A stretch of DNA of 64,000 bases from QHXM01 sp032160705. Its GTDB lineage: Bacteria; Acidobacteriota; Blastocatellia; Pyrinomonadales; Pyrinomonadaceae. The translations under genes and the position numbers were made by a program. Under the pieces are notes generated by a model that had not been told where the DNA came from, searched no databases, and saw only the letters and a list, made by a program, of their open reading frames with translations. The DNA is taken from contig JAVHVE010000056.1 in the NCBI GenBank assembly GCA_032160705.1, positions 40,260 through 104,259 on the forward strand, given 5' to 3'. Shown piece after piece: positions 45,999-55,406 of the stretch (position 1 is its first letter; each line of letters starts with the position of its first letter).

Positions 45999-46098
45999 AT
46001 AGAGCGGTTTTGCGTAACTATTTCAACAGTTACGATGATCGAAAATTACCTTTCGGACAGCACAACCCGCTGCCCTGAGAGAGCATCTTTATAAGCAC

Positions 46099-46139
46099 CG
46101 CCGAAGCGGTTTTAAGTGGAAAATCTCACCGCTTCGGCG
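46099..46139 (+). terminator. Hairpin after lon
   Basis: Perfect 12-bp stem CGCCGAAGCGGT / ACCGCTTCGGCG with a 17-nt loop, then TCTGTTTAG. It lies 100 bp after the lon stop. The tail is only moderately T-rich. The rest of 45999-46363 holds no gene. Confidence 0.6.
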
Positions 46140-46363
46140 TCTGTTTAGAGTAGGGATTTGTTTGACACTGCGGAAAATCGTGTGATACGCTCCGCAAACT
46201 GTTGGCTCGCAAATGGAAAGCCTGCCAAGCGGGCCGAGTCAAAAAGGAACTTTTAATCACCCCTCGCGTTTGTTTTGTAGATACCGCTCGTGCGACTCTT
46301 CTACGGGGAGAAGTCGCCGTCGTGGATTTGCCCTCTAGCCCTCGTAAAAGGAGAACGACGATT

Positions 46364-47989
46364 TTGTTGACAACGAGCTTCCCCCGCGCAATTATTCGCG
46401 CTGCCCTAATCGCCGCGCTTGCCCTTTCGGCCACCAACCTTTACGCACAGATTCCAGCGGGTTCGTCCGCGCGCTCGATCCCGACGGAGATCGAGAAAAT
46501 GGACGCGCGCGTCACCCAGCTCATCACCCAATCGGAAGCGCGCTTCAAGGAAGGCGAGATACACCTGAAGACAGGCGAGCGCCTGCAAGCACGCGAGAAA
46601 TTCGACAAAGCGGTGGACACCATTCTGGAATCCGGGATGGATGTTCGTGCCAGCCAGAAACTGCAAACCTACTATCTCGAACTCGTCGAGCGCATCTATC
46701 GTCTCGAAGTTCCGCAGCAGCAAGTGACACCGCGCGTTGAGCTGGCGCAGGCGCAGACCATGCCCGCCAACTACACTGGGCAGTTCCAGCAGGACGACAA
46801 GAACGCGCCGCCGCAAGAGCCCGGCTTCAAGCACCAGAAATTTGAGCCATCGCCGCTCGATGAATATGCCAAGCTGGTTCTGACACCGGAAGAGACGAAT
46901 GTTGACCCGGAAGATTTGTCGAACATCGAAACCGCAAAGAACGCGATTGATTTTCAGTTTGAAACAAATTCGCTGATTCAAGGCTACATCAACTACTACC
47001 AGGGTCGCGGGCGCTCGACGATGGAAGCAGGTCTTCGCCGTTCGGGTCAGTTCATGCAGATGGCTCGCAGGATTTTCCGCGAAGAGGGTGTGCCTGAAGA
47101 TGTCACCTGGCTCGGACAGGTTGAGAGCGCATGGCGGACAAAAGCTCTCTCGTGGGCTGCGGCTTCCGGCCTCTGGCAATTTATTCCCGGCACAGGTCGC
47201 ACCTACGGTTTGCGTCAGACAGCCTGGATTGATGAGCGCAATAGCTTGGAGAAGGCGACGCGCGCATCGGCTCGTTATCTGAAAGACCTCTACAACCATT
47301 TCGGCAACTGGGAACTGGCGATGGCCGCCTACAACACGGGCCAGGGCAACATTGATCGCGCCATCGCACGTGCAGGCTCACGTAGCTTCTGGAAGATTTA
47401 CCCGTACATTGTGCAGGAGACGCGCAACTACGTGCCGAACATTCTGGCGACGATGTTGATTGCGAAGAATCCTGAAAGGTATGGCTTCCGCAATGTTCGC
47501 CCGGATGCTCCGCTCTCCTATGACGTGGTGCAAGTTCCATCGGCGACCAGCCTGCGCCTTGTTGCACAGGCGACCAACGTCAGTGTCGAATATATTCAAT
47601 CGCTCAACCCGGAACTCCGCCGCGACACGACGCCGCGCGGCGAGGCTTATCAAATTCGCATCCCCGGCGGCAAGGCGAATCAATTCGTCGCTGCTCTGAA
47701 GGGCATCCCGATTGAGAAGCGCGATGCAGCGCCGAACAACGTGCAACTCGCCAGCTATACTCGCGCCAAGGCGAACGCCGCCGCAGCGCCTCCTGCCGCG
47801 CCGGGCTTGATGATGGTGAAAGCGCGCGCCGGAGATACGCCTGCGCGTCTGGCCGTGATTCACAATGTTTCGGCAGAAGAAATCGCGAAGATGAATGGCG
47901 TCGGCATCAACTCGGAATTCCAGGCAGGAAAAGAAGTCCGTGTGCCGAAACCTGCTCCCGCTTCCTCGCGGCGTCGCAGCAGTCGTTAA
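46364..47989 (+). CDS. Lytic transglycosylase with LysM domain (MltD-like)
   Basis: About 541 aa from TTG 46364, which directly precedes a signal peptide (AIIRAALIAALALSATNLYA) and has AAAGGAGA about 11 bases upstream; the longer frame from 46202 adds a tail that would hide the signal. A helical region is followed by an SLT domain (~280-420) with catalytic Glu in LGQVESAWRT and GLWQFIPGTGRTYGL. Two LysM-type segments follow (YDVVQVPSATSLRLVAQATN; VKARAGDTPARLAVIHNVSA). It cuts peptidoglycan glycan strands in the periplasm. Confidence 0.9.
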   Translation: MLTTSFPRAIIRAALIAALALSATNLYAQIPAGSSARSIPTEIEKMDARVTQLITQSEARFKEGEIHLKTGERLQAREKFDKAVDTILESGMDVRASQKLQTYYLELVERIYRLEVPQQQVTPRVELAQAQTMPANYTGQFQQDDKNAPPQEPGFKHQKFEPSPLDEYAKLVLTPEETNVDPEDLSNIETAKNAIDFQFETNSLIQGYINYYQGRGRSTMEAGLRRSGQFMQMARRIFREEGVPEDVTWLGQVESAWRTKALSWAAASGLWQFIPGTGRTYGLRQTAWIDERNSLEKATRASARYLKDLYNHFGNWELAMAAYNTGQGNIDRAIARAGSRSFWKIYPYIVQETRNYVPNILATMLIAKNPERYGFRNVRPDAPLSYDVVQVPSATSLRLVAQATNVSVEYIQSLNPELRRDTTPRGEAYQIRIPGGKANQFVAALKGIPIEKRDAAPNNVQLASYTRAKANAAAAPPAAPGLMMVKARAGDTPARLAVIHNVSAEEIAKMNGVGINSEFQAGKEVRVPKPAPASSRRRSSR

Positions 47990-48164
47990 CGTTCTACCTG
48001 CGCGGCACGACCGCTGGGCTTGAGTTTTTAAGAAGTATAGCGAGCGCGCTTTCGATGAACGGTCATAGGAAGCGCGCTCAAAAAATTTTAAGTTGGCAGA
48101 CCCGTTTGTTGTTTCACAAACACTCGCGGCTGCTTTCCATCTCACTTTAAGGAGCAATCTCACC

Positions 48165-49733
48165 ATGCTCTTTCGCACACAATCCGCCGCCGTTTATGGC
48201 ATTGACGCAGACCTCGTTGACATCGAAGTTGATTTGACGCCCGCGCGCGGTGAATCAGATTCGCAGCCCTCCGTAACAATCGTCGGTTTGCCGGACGCCG
48301 CCGTGCGCGAATCGCGCGAGCGCATCCGCGCGGCCATCTCAAACTGCGGCTTCTTTTTTCCTTTTCACAAAACGACAATCAATCTCGCTCCGGCGGACGT
48401 ACGTAAAGAGGGCGCGAGTTTTGATCTGCCGATTGCGCTCGGCATCCTCGGCGCAAACGGCGACCTGGGTGATGCGGAAAACCTGATTGACATGCTTTCA
48501 GTCGGTGAACTTTCTCTTGACGGTCGCGTGCGCTCTATCAGGGGCGCATTGCCCATCGCAATCAGGGCGCGCGAGTCTTCAATCAAATTTTTAATCTTGC
48601 CGGAAGAAAACGCCAGGGAGGCTGCGGTCGTCTCCGGCGTTGATGTTTACGCGGTCTCTGACCTGCGCGGCGCTGTTGAGTTGATTGCTCAGCTTCGTTC
48701 CTCTTCGCCGCCACTGCCGCTCAAAGTTGATCCGTCTGAAGTGTTGAAGACTTCCGATCATCATTCGGTTGATTTTCGTGAAGTGCGCGGGCAGTTGATG
48801 GCCAAGCGCGCGCTCGAAGTCGCCAGCGCCGGTTCGCATAACATCCTTTTGATTGGCCCGCCCGGCTCAGGCAAGACGATGCTCGCCAAGCGGCTGCCGA
48901 CCATCCTGCCGCCGCTCGAATTTGAAGCCGCGCTGGAGCTAACGAAGATTCATTCAGTCGCGGGGCTCACAGGACGCACAGGGCTTGTTACCGAAAGACC
49001 TTTCCGCTCGCCACATCACACAATCTCGGATGCGGGGTTAATCGGCGGCGGAGCCATCCCACGCCCCGGTGAAGTCTCTCTCGCGCATCACGGCGTGCTT
49101 TTTCTGGATGAGTTGCCGGAGTTTGACCGTAGCGTGCTGGAGGTCTTACGCCAGCCGCTCGAAGATCAACGGGTGACGATCAGTCGCGCTTCGATGTCTT
49201 TGACGTTTCCCGCGTCTTTCATGCTCGTCGGCTCGATGAACCCTTGTCCTTGCGGTTTCTGGAACGACCCCACGCGCGAGTGCCGCTGCACGCCGCTGCA
49301 AATCGGGCGCTATGTCGGACGCATTTCCGGGCCATTGCTTGACCGCATAGACATACACATTGACGTGCCCGCCGTGCGTTTCAAAGAATTGACCGGAAAG
49401 GGCGGCGGCCCTGAGCCTGAAGCTTCGGCGAGCATACGTCGGCGCGTCGAGGCGGCGCGCTCCATTCAGCGCGAGCGTTTGCAGGCGGAAGGGATTTTCG
49501 CGAACGCGCAAATGACACCGCGCCTGATTCGACGCCTCTGCCGGATTGATGCGGAGAGCGAGCGGATGTTGGAGACGGCGATGGCTCGTCTGGGCTTGTC
49601 AGCCAGAGCGTATGACCGTATCTTAAAGGTCAGCCGAACCATCGCAGACCTCGAAGGTGTCGAAGAGATACTTAGTAGCCACGTCGCCGAAGCGGTCGGT
49701 TATCGTTCGCTCGACCGCACCTACTGGACTTGA
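48165..49733 (+). CDS. comM: ComM/YifB-type Mg-chelatase-like AAA ATPase
   Basis: 522 aa from ATG 48165, with AAGGAG ten bases upstream; the start MLFRTQSAAVYGIDADLVDI is typical. N-terminal Lon-protease-like fold, AAA with Walker A GPPGSGKTMLAKRL, Walker B GVLFLDELPEF, a zinc-type NPCPCGFWNDPTRECRC and the C-terminal helix pack. ComM is a helicase that helps integrate DNA during natural transformation. Stands alone. Confidence 0.93.
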   Translation: MLFRTQSAAVYGIDADLVDIEVDLTPARGESDSQPSVTIVGLPDAAVRESRERIRAAISNCGFFFPFHKTTINLAPADVRKEGASFDLPIALGILGANGDLGDAENLIDMLSVGELSLDGRVRSIRGALPIAIRARESSIKFLILPEENAREAAVVSGVDVYAVSDLRGAVELIAQLRSSSPPLPLKVDPSEVLKTSDHHSVDFREVRGQLMAKRALEVASAGSHNILLIGPPGSGKTMLAKRLPTILPPLEFEAALELTKIHSVAGLTGRTGLVTERPFRSPHHTISDAGLIGGGAIPRPGEVSLAHHGVLFLDELPEFDRSVLEVLRQPLEDQRVTISRASMSLTFPASFMLVGSMNPCPCGFWNDPTRECRCTPLQIGRYVGRISGPLLDRIDIHIDVPAVRFKELTGKGGGPEPEASASIRRRVEAARSIQRERLQAEGIFANAQMTPRLIRRLCRIDAESERMLETAMARLGLSARAYDRILKVSRTIADLEGVEEILSSHVAEAVGYRSLDRTYWT

Positions 49734-49958
49734 AAAACCTTGCGGTACACGATACGGTTGGTTTCGGCACACGAAAAAGATTATCTTTTAGCGGAACAAG
49801 GCAACGACGCGCCGAAACGAGAGCATCACACGTCGCGGAAGGAGAAAGCTCCCTCCTTTGATAAGTTTGGTTGAGCGCGTCACATGCCGGTTCTGCTTAG
49901 TGGCATCTGGAAGTAAAAGGGGCGAATCTTCCGCTGCCCGTAAAGAACAAGGGACTTT

Positions 49959-50537
49959 GTGACCGCAGCCGAAACCGAGACAACGCCAAGTACGGATTAC
50001 GCGCTGGCGCAGAAAGCCGCAGGGGGCGACATGCAAGCCTTCGAGGAGCTTTACCAGCGCCACAACCGTCGCGTTTATTCTCTCTGCCTTCGTATGACGC
50101 AAAACGTCTCGGAGGCCGAAGACCTCGCGCAAGAGGTCTTCATCCAGCTCTTTCGCAAAATAGGAAGCTTTCGCGGCGAGTCGGCTTTTACGACCTGGCT
50201 GCATCGCCTGACGGTCAATCAAGTCCTGATGCATTTCAGGAAGCGCGGCGTCAGGATGGAGCAGACGACCGAAGACGGCGAGACGCCCGTGCAGATCGTC
50301 AAGGGGACGGAGAATCCGAACAGTATGCCGGTCGTTGATCGCATCGCGCTCGACAAAGCGATTGCTCAACTTCCCCCCGGCTATCGCACGGTCTTCACGC
50401 TGCACGACATCGAAGGACATGAGCACGAGGAGATCGCTCGAATGCTCGGATGCTCTGTCGGCACGTCGAAATCGCAGCTTCATAAGGCGCGGATGAAATT
50501 ACGCGGGCTGCTCAGGCAACAGAATGCGCCGGAATAG
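49959..50537 (+). CDS. ECF RNA polymerase sigma factor
   Basis: 192 aa. Region 2 EELYQRHNRRVYSLCLRMTQ and AEDLAQEVFIQLFRKIGSF; region 4 LPPGYRTVFTLHDIEGHEHE and CSVGTSKSQLHKARMKL. GTG start. Paired with the zf-HC2 gene downstream and with two DUF4097 genes after it. Confidence 0.92.
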   Translation: MTAAETETTPSTDYALAQKAAGGDMQAFEELYQRHNRRVYSLCLRMTQNVSEAEDLAQEVFIQLFRKIGSFRGESAFTTWLHRLTVNQVLMHFRKRGVRMEQTTEDGETPVQIVKGTENPNSMPVVDRIALDKAIAQLPPGYRTVFTLHDIEGHEHEEIARMLGCSVGTSKSQLHKARMKLRGLLRQQNAPE

Positions 50538-50775
50538 CTTCCAAGAGCGTCCCGTCGGTTTCAAACGCTTTTCCCCGAAACCTGCGGACGCTTCGGCCAA
50601 ACCAGACAGATGGGTCGCTTCAGGCAGCTTCTCCTTTTAAGGAGAAGCCCCAAGGCTTATGCAGTCTCCCCAAGATTGCTCGATGACAATGAACAGATTA
50701 CGCCCCCAGGCAGTCTAAGAGTTCTTCTGTATTAGCAACACCGTTTTGTGCGGTGATTTAGAGGTAAGAAAGACA

Positions 50776-51522
50776 ATGAACTGCGAGAAGTGCCAGGAAC
50801 TACTCAGCGACTTTCTCGACGGAGCGATAGGCAACGAAGATCGAGCGACGTTCAGCGCTCATCTTGAAGAATGCCTCCCCTGCTTCAATGTGCACGCCGA
50901 GATGAACACGATTGTGAGTTTTTGCCGCGAGCATCGCGGCGAGTACGTCGCCCCGCCAAACGAACGCGCCATGTGGCTGCGGATTCAGAACACCGTCGAA
51001 GGTGAATTGGCAGCAGCGGCTGTCGCTCAAAGCCCCCGACAAACGGCTGAGCGTGAAAGCTGGTGGTCGCGCATGATGGGTCGAAGCTGGGAGCTATCAT
51101 TCCCGCAGGTGGCGATGGCTGTGGTCGCAATCATCGTCGTGGCCTCGCTCGCCACCGTGTTTGGTTTGCGCGGTATGCAGAAAATCGGAACGGGAAGCAA
51201 TGTCGCCTCCACGAACCTGAGCAGCAGCGGCGTGCAGACCCTTGCCTTAAACGGCGATCCGAAAACTCTCGATCTCAATAGTCGGGTCTGGCAGCAACAA
51301 CAACAAATTAAATACTGGAGCCAGGTCGTCGAGGAGCGGAAAGCGCATTGGAATCCGCAGGTGCGAACAGACTTCGAGCACAACTTGAATCTTCTGGATG
51401 AAACTGTTGACGAGTCGCTTAAAAAGCTCTCCGAGCGACCGCACGATGATGTGACCGAAGAAATGCTCAACGCCGCGCTCAATGATAAGATGCAGCTCCT
51501 CAAAGAGTTCTCTGATCTCTAG
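50776..51522 (+). CDS. Anti-sigma factor (zf-HC2, membrane)
   Basis: About 248 aa from ATG 50776 (GAGGTAAG upstream). Zinc module MNCEKCQELLSDFLDGAIGN with HLEECLPC, one membrane helix (MAVVAIIVVASLATVFGL, ~115-133), and a helical outside part QQQQQIKYWSQVVEERKAHW that may sense envelope stress. Expected partner of the ECF factor just upstream. Confidence 0.88.
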   Translation: MNCEKCQELLSDFLDGAIGNEDRATFSAHLEECLPCFNVHAEMNTIVSFCREHRGEYVAPPNERAMWLRIQNTVEGELAAAAVAQSPRQTAERESWWSRMMGRSWELSFPQVAMAVVAIIVVASLATVFGLRGMQKIGTGSNVASTNLSSSGVQTLALNGDPKTLDLNSRVWQQQQQIKYWSQVVEERKAHWNPQVRTDFEHNLNLLDETVDESLKKLSERPHDDVTEEMLNAALNDKMQLLKEFSDL

Positions 51523-51653
51523 AGGCGGCCAATCTCAGAGGAGCAGCACCGCCCGCGCGCTTCAGTCAGAAATGTGGTTCTGGTCGTGCGCCTGTGATTC
51601 TGAAAGTATCTCCCACGACGGAAGACTTCACTTGAGGAGTTAGTGAGTAAGAG

Positions 51654-52436
51654 ATGAACAAACGCTATCTCGGCGCGCGCTACCTGAATCAGACTGCGCG
51701 CGTCGTCCTGACAGTGGCTGCTCTTGCCATCCTCGCTCATGCTCTCTCCGTAGATGTTTTCGCTCAGAAGACCATCACGCGAAAATATCCGGCGCAGAAG
51801 AACGTTCGTCTTGAAGTCAGGAATATCTCCGGCACGATCACGGTTGAAACCTGGGAGAAGAACGAGATTTCGGTGACGGCGAAAATCTTCTCGCCCAACG
51901 CTCAATTCACGCCTGAACAAACTGCGAATTGCTTTGGTATAGATGTCGTGCGCGACAATCGCGGGCGCATGGTCGGCGACATCAACTTCATCGTCAAAGT
52001 CCCCGCCGATTCGACCGTTGATATTGAGACGAAGCGCGGCAATATCAGCATCAACAACGTTCGCGGCGGAATGGTGCGCGCTCGCGTTTCGACAAACGGC
52101 GACATCGAACTGACCGGAATCAGGTCTTCCGAAGTGATTGCCGAAAACGGCGTCGGACACATGCTCTTCGATGGCGAGCTGGTGGCGGGCGGCTCTTACA
52201 CCTTCAAATCTCTGTCGGGCGACATCAACATCAATATTCCGAGGGATTCTTCGTTCAGTCTCGTCGCCAGCGCGCAACCGCAGTCAATCAATCTTAATTC
52301 GTTTGCGAGTCCGGCGTTGAGCTTCGTCGCCGACGGTCGTAGAGTTTATGGCAACGTGGGGCCGGGCGGCGTCGGGCGTCTTCCCACGCTCACGGTTTTT
52401 AACCAGCGCGGGAGAATCTCTTTCATCGCGCGCTAA
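51654..52436 (+). CDS. DUF4097-family exported beta protein
   Basis: 260 aa. Signal peptide with VVLTVAALAILAHALSVDVF, then a right-handed beta-stack body (NVRLEVRNISGTITVETWEK; VDIETKRGNISINNVRGGMV) typical of DUF4097 (adhesin-like/FapA-like). Often encoded behind ECF sigma/anti-sigma pairs, as here. Function unknown; a periplasmic or surface scaffold is likely. Confidence 0.82.
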   Translation: MNKRYLGARYLNQTARVVLTVAALAILAHALSVDVFAQKTITRKYPAQKNVRLEVRNISGTITVETWEKNEISVTAKIFSPNAQFTPEQTANCFGIDVVRDNRGRMVGDINFIVKVPADSTVDIETKRGNISINNVRGGMVRARVSTNGDIELTGIRSSEVIAENGVGHMLFDGELVAGGSYTFKSLSGDININIPRDSSFSLVASAQPQSINLNSFASPALSFVADGRRVYGNVGPGGVGRLPTLTVFNQRGRISFIAR

Positions 52437-52543
52437 AGCTTTCAAATTTATCACGCACACCCGGCTTGATGCGGACGGCTCTTCTGATCCTTTGAGTGAT
52501 CTTGGAATGAGAGCGTCCGCATCTGCTCTTTTTGTGACTACCG

Positions 52544-53449
52544 ATGCACAACTTTCAAAAACTTTTCATCATGCGTCTCGCACAGGCCGCATCTATTCTG
52601 CTCTTTTTCGTGTTCTGTCTCTCTCTTTCGCAATTGGTCGTCTCAGCCCAGCAGAAGGACAAAAGGGATGTGCCCGCACAAGCTCCGCCGTCGCTTAAAC
52701 GCACGACAACTCGCCACGAGGTGCGCCGCTTCGCTTACGGCAGCAGCCTGACGATCATTGGCGCGCCCGCAGGCTCGATCACCATCGAAGCGTGGCCTCA
52801 AGCGGAAGTTGACATCACCGCCGATATAGAGCTGCTCGCAAACTCCGAAGAAGAACTCGCGCTTCTGGCTACGGTCAACGGCTTTACGATTGACGATGAC
52901 GTCAATCACCTCCGCATTCTCACGACGGGCACGCACGACAAGATTTTCATGCGCCGCGCCGCGAAGAAATTTCCAAAGACGCTGCTTAATCTGCCCTGGA
53001 AGATTGACTACCACATTCGCGTCCCTGCTCTGTGTGATCTTGAGATAGACGCCGGGCGCGGTGCGTTTAATCTTACGGGCGTCGAAGGCTCGATTAGCTT
53101 GAAGGCTCTCGAATCGGATGCAACGCTCGTGCTGACAGGCGGCGCAGTGACGGCCACCATCGGCGGCGGCTCGGTCAAAGTTAATCTGGCCACACGCAGT
53201 TGGCGCGGCGCAGGCGCGATGATTCAACTCGCCCTGGGCAATCTCACCGTCGAGCTTCCCGCAGGTTTCAACGCGGACATCAATGCGGATGTTCTCCGCT
53301 CAGGCCAGATAGAAAACAGCTACACAACGCTCGTCCCTCAAGAGCGCACGACCTTCACGCCGCGCTCCATCTGGGGACGCGTCGGAAGCGGAGGGGCAGC
53401 TCTCTCCTTCAAAGTCACGGACGGCACACTCCGAATCAAAAAACAGTGA
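52544..53449 (+). CDS. Second DUF4097-like exported protein
   Basis: 301 aa. Signal peptide (AASILLFFVFCLSLSQLVVS, cut near SAQ), then strands similar in pattern to the preceding gene (GSITIEAWPQAEVDITADIE; LEIDAGRGAFNLTGVEGSIS). ATG 52544 or 52571 may be the start. Likely the last gene of the sigma/anti-sigma/DUF4097 operon. Confidence 0.8.
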   Translation: MHNFQKLFIMRLAQAASILLFFVFCLSLSQLVVSAQQKDKRDVPAQAPPSLKRTTTRHEVRRFAYGSSLTIIGAPAGSITIEAWPQAEVDITADIELLANSEEELALLATVNGFTIDDDVNHLRILTTGTHDKIFMRRAAKKFPKTLLNLPWKIDYHIRVPALCDLEIDAGRGAFNLTGVEGSISLKALESDATLVLTGGAVTATIGGGSVKVNLATRSWRGAGAMIQLALGNLTVELPAGFNADINADVLRSGQIENSYTTLVPQERTTFTPRSIWGRVGSGGAALSFKVTDGTLRIKKQ

Positions 53450-53512
53450 TGAGTAATGAGTAATGAGTAAAAGCGGTTCATCTTTTCACTCATCACTTGT
53501 CCTTCGTCACTA
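53446..53512. repeat. Heptamer inverted repeat (TAATGAG type), copy 9
   Basis: Left arm AGTGATGAGTAATGAGTAAT, loop AAAAGCGGTTCATCTTTT, right arm ACTCATCACTTGTCCTTCGT. Overlaps the 3' end of the DUF4097 gene by 4 bases, before dcd. The arms match imperfectly. Confidence 0.75.
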
Positions 53513-53567
53513 TTCTTATTATTCTTTTCGCGCTCTCTTATCCGAATCTTCTCTGGGACACCCAAGC

Positions 53568-54158
53568 ATGACAGTCAAATCAGATCGCTGGATTCGCCGC
53601 ATGGCCGCAGACGCGCAACTCATTCAACCTTTCAGCGAGCAACTCGTTCGTGAAGTCGAGGGACGCCGCATCATTTCAGCCGGAGCATCTTCTTACGGCT
53701 ACGACATGCGGCTCGCCGACGACGGCTTCCGCGTCTTCTCGCCGATTCACGGGCGCGAGATTGACCCCAAAAAATTTGACGAAAGCTCTCTCGTCGAGCC
53801 TCCTTTACATACCACAGACGACGGCTCTCAATACTACCTCATGCCGCCGCACTCTTATGCTCTGGGCGTCACGGTCGAAACCTTCCGCATGCCTCGCAAC
53901 GTCACGGCCATCTGCATGGGAAAATCCACGTATGCACGCGCCGGGCTGATCGTGAACACAACCCCGCTCGAAGCCGGGTGGCAGGGTCGCCTCGTCATCG
54001 AACTCGGCAATCTCGCAGACCTGCCCCTGCGCGTCTACGTCAACGAAGGCATCAGCCAGGTGATTTTCTTCGAGTCGGACGAAGACTGTAGCGTCTCCTA
54101 CGAAGACCGCGGCGGGAAATATCAAGGGCAAACGGGATTGACTTACTCACGCTTATAA
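53568..54158 (+). CDS. dcd: dCTP deaminase
   Basis: 196 aa from ATG 53568, whose product starts MTVKSDRWIRRMAADAQLI as in the family; the upstream frame is only the repeat region. Motifs SYGYDMRL, GKSTYARAGLIVNTTPLE and the catalytic Glu in WQGRLVIELGN. It makes dUTP (or dUMP) from dCTP for dTMP synthesis. The stop codon is 6 bp from the left end of the transposon-like element. Confidence 0.95.
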   Translation: MTVKSDRWIRRMAADAQLIQPFSEQLVREVEGRRIISAGASSYGYDMRLADDGFRVFSPIHGREIDPKKFDESSLVEPPLHTTDDGSQYYLMPPHSYALGVTVETFRMPRNVTAICMGKSTYARAGLIVNTTPLEAGWQGRLVIELGNLADLPLRVYVNEGISQVIFFESDEDCSVSYEDRGGKYQGQTGLTYSRL

Positions 54159-54164
54159 ATATGA

Positions 54165-54253
54165 TCTAGGTTCGGGCATAAAGTGACATTTGTCGGCAAT
54201 AAAATGAAAATTGTCGGGCATAAAGTGAGAATAATTCGGGTATAAAATGAAAA
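54165..54253. repeat. Left end: four phased transposase-type binding repeats
   Basis: TTCGGGCATAAAGTGACA (54171), GTCGGCAATAAAATGAAAA (54192), GTCGGGCATAAAGTGAGA (54213) and TTCGGGTATAAAATGAAAA (54235) repeat every 21-22 bp, two helix turns, in the same direction. Confidence 0.85.
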
Positions 54254-54294
54254 CGCTGTGAGTTTGCTTGTATTTTATTCCCTTCAACTAGCCT

Positions 54295-54450
54295 TGCCTA
54301 AAAAAATACCCTCTGCCTATAAATAAAGTCGGTTGCCTATAAAATGGCTGTCCCTAAACTAGGGGAAGCACTCTCCCACCCCACGCTCTCGGCTTTGCAC
54401 AAAATTAACATCCTGCACATTTATTATTGAGGCTGCACATATATTCGACT
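54295..54450. repeat. Two further ~20-bp-periodic motif groups behind the left end
   Basis: TGCCTA begins at 54295, 54314 and 54334 (the last two as TGCCTATAAA), and TTGCAC/CTGCAC begins at 54395, 54413 and 54433 (the last two as CTGCACAT). Period 18-20 bp. They may be decayed transposase sites or operators for the HTH genes that follow. 54159-54640 contains no gene. Confidence 0.6.
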
Positions 54451-54640
54451 TCGGACAAAACCTCACATTTGCCGGAAGCAGGTGAGTCGCCTGAAAAGTA
54501 CCAGAGCATTCAGTGTGCATAAATGACTAACGCTTCCATGGCTAGAGAGAGTGCAATTGCGCGCCGCCTCAGGCAGTCTTCAGTAATAGGAATTTACTAT
54601 TGAAAAATACAAAAACCAAACGGTTGATTACAGTGGATTA

Positions 54641-55051
54641 GTGTCTTCATCAGTAGCAGCAAAGATGATTGGGATCACAGTTAAAAGTTTGCACAATACA
54701 TATATACCTAAGAAACTTCTGAAGATAGCTTTAGACGGAGGTAAGCCTAGCAAATGTTATTTCCGCTCGGACGATGTCAATGCACTTATTGAAGCTAGGG
54801 AGACCCTGAGGCGAAATTCCCTCACAAGAGTAGAGGCAGCCTCACTCTGCAAAGTGAGTTGTGAAAGCATTAACGACTGGCTAGCAGCTGGTTTACTCCA
54901 ACCAATAGCTGGGCTTATAGCCGATAGCTTTATACATAATCTTTACCTACGAGATGATGTTGAAAAATTGTACGAGGAGAGAGAAACCTTTAAAGCAAAG
55001 CGTATAAGCGAGGGGGGGGACATCTCGTTTTGGCCGGCCATGTGGCCCTAA
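54641..55051 (+). CDS. Tandem excisionase/MerR-like HTH protein
   Basis: 136 aa built of two similar halves: SSSVAAKMIGITVKSLHNTY with CYFRSDDVNALIEARE, and LTRVEAASLCKVSCESINDW with LYLRDDVEKLYEERE. Each is a winged HTH of the excisionase (HTH_17) kind. GTG 54641 is the only start; the frame stays open and coding-like upstream to 54590 without a start codon, so the gene may have lost its 5' part. Tandem domains like these occur in the C-terminal part of some TniQ/TnsD-type targeting proteins, so it may be such a fragment, or a regulator of the element. Low certainty. Confidence 0.55.
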   Translation: MSSSVAAKMIGITVKSLHNTYIPKKLLKIALDGGKPSKCYFRSDDVNALIEARETLRRNSLTRVEAASLCKVSCESINDWLAAGLLQPIAGLIADSFIHNLYLRDDVEKLYEERETFKAKRISEGGDISFWPAMWP

Positions 55052-55061
55052 TCAACAGCCG

Positions 55062-55262
55062 GTGAGAAACAAGGTAATCTCGCGCATCGAACAACTGGTT
55101 AAACAATGGAACGTTGAGCTGAAGGGAAAACCAATATCCGGCCAGAGGTTATATCGTCAATTGATAACGGAAGGATATCGTGTGGGCATCAATACAATTT
55201 ATGTATGCCTTCGTGACCTTCGCCAGCATGCTAATGTGGATCAACCAACTCCTTATCCTTAA
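55062..55262 (+). CDS. Small HTH protein resembling an IS21/TniA-type transposase N-terminus
   Basis: 66 aa from GTG 55062, ten bases after the previous stop. GKPISGQRLYRQLITEGYRV plus TIYVCLRDLR has the pattern of the second HTH of IstA/TniA-type transposases (tGxrLhreLreeGYxgsxxtVxxyLR). The DDE catalytic part is missing. It is either a relic of the element's transposase or a small DNA-binding regulator. Confidence 0.45.
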   Translation: MRNKVISRIEQLVKQWNVELKGKPISGQRLYRQLITEGYRVGINTIYVCLRDLRQHANVDQPTPYP

Positions 55263-55406
55263 TAAGGAGTCTGATTATTAGCATTCTGTATTAGATTTCA
55301 TGCAGAATGTAGAACTATCATTTCTAAAGTTGACAATAGAAATAGTTACATGCGAATTTCTTTGGTGAATTTTCCCAGATGATTTATTTAAATTCTTGTA
55401 ATCGTG

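Noticed and set aside
54171..54253. Direct repeats as a CRISPR array
   Set aside because: Unit spacing is 21-22 bp with almost no spacer, copies are imperfect, and there are no cas genes; inverted copies at 62.8 kb fit transposon ends better.
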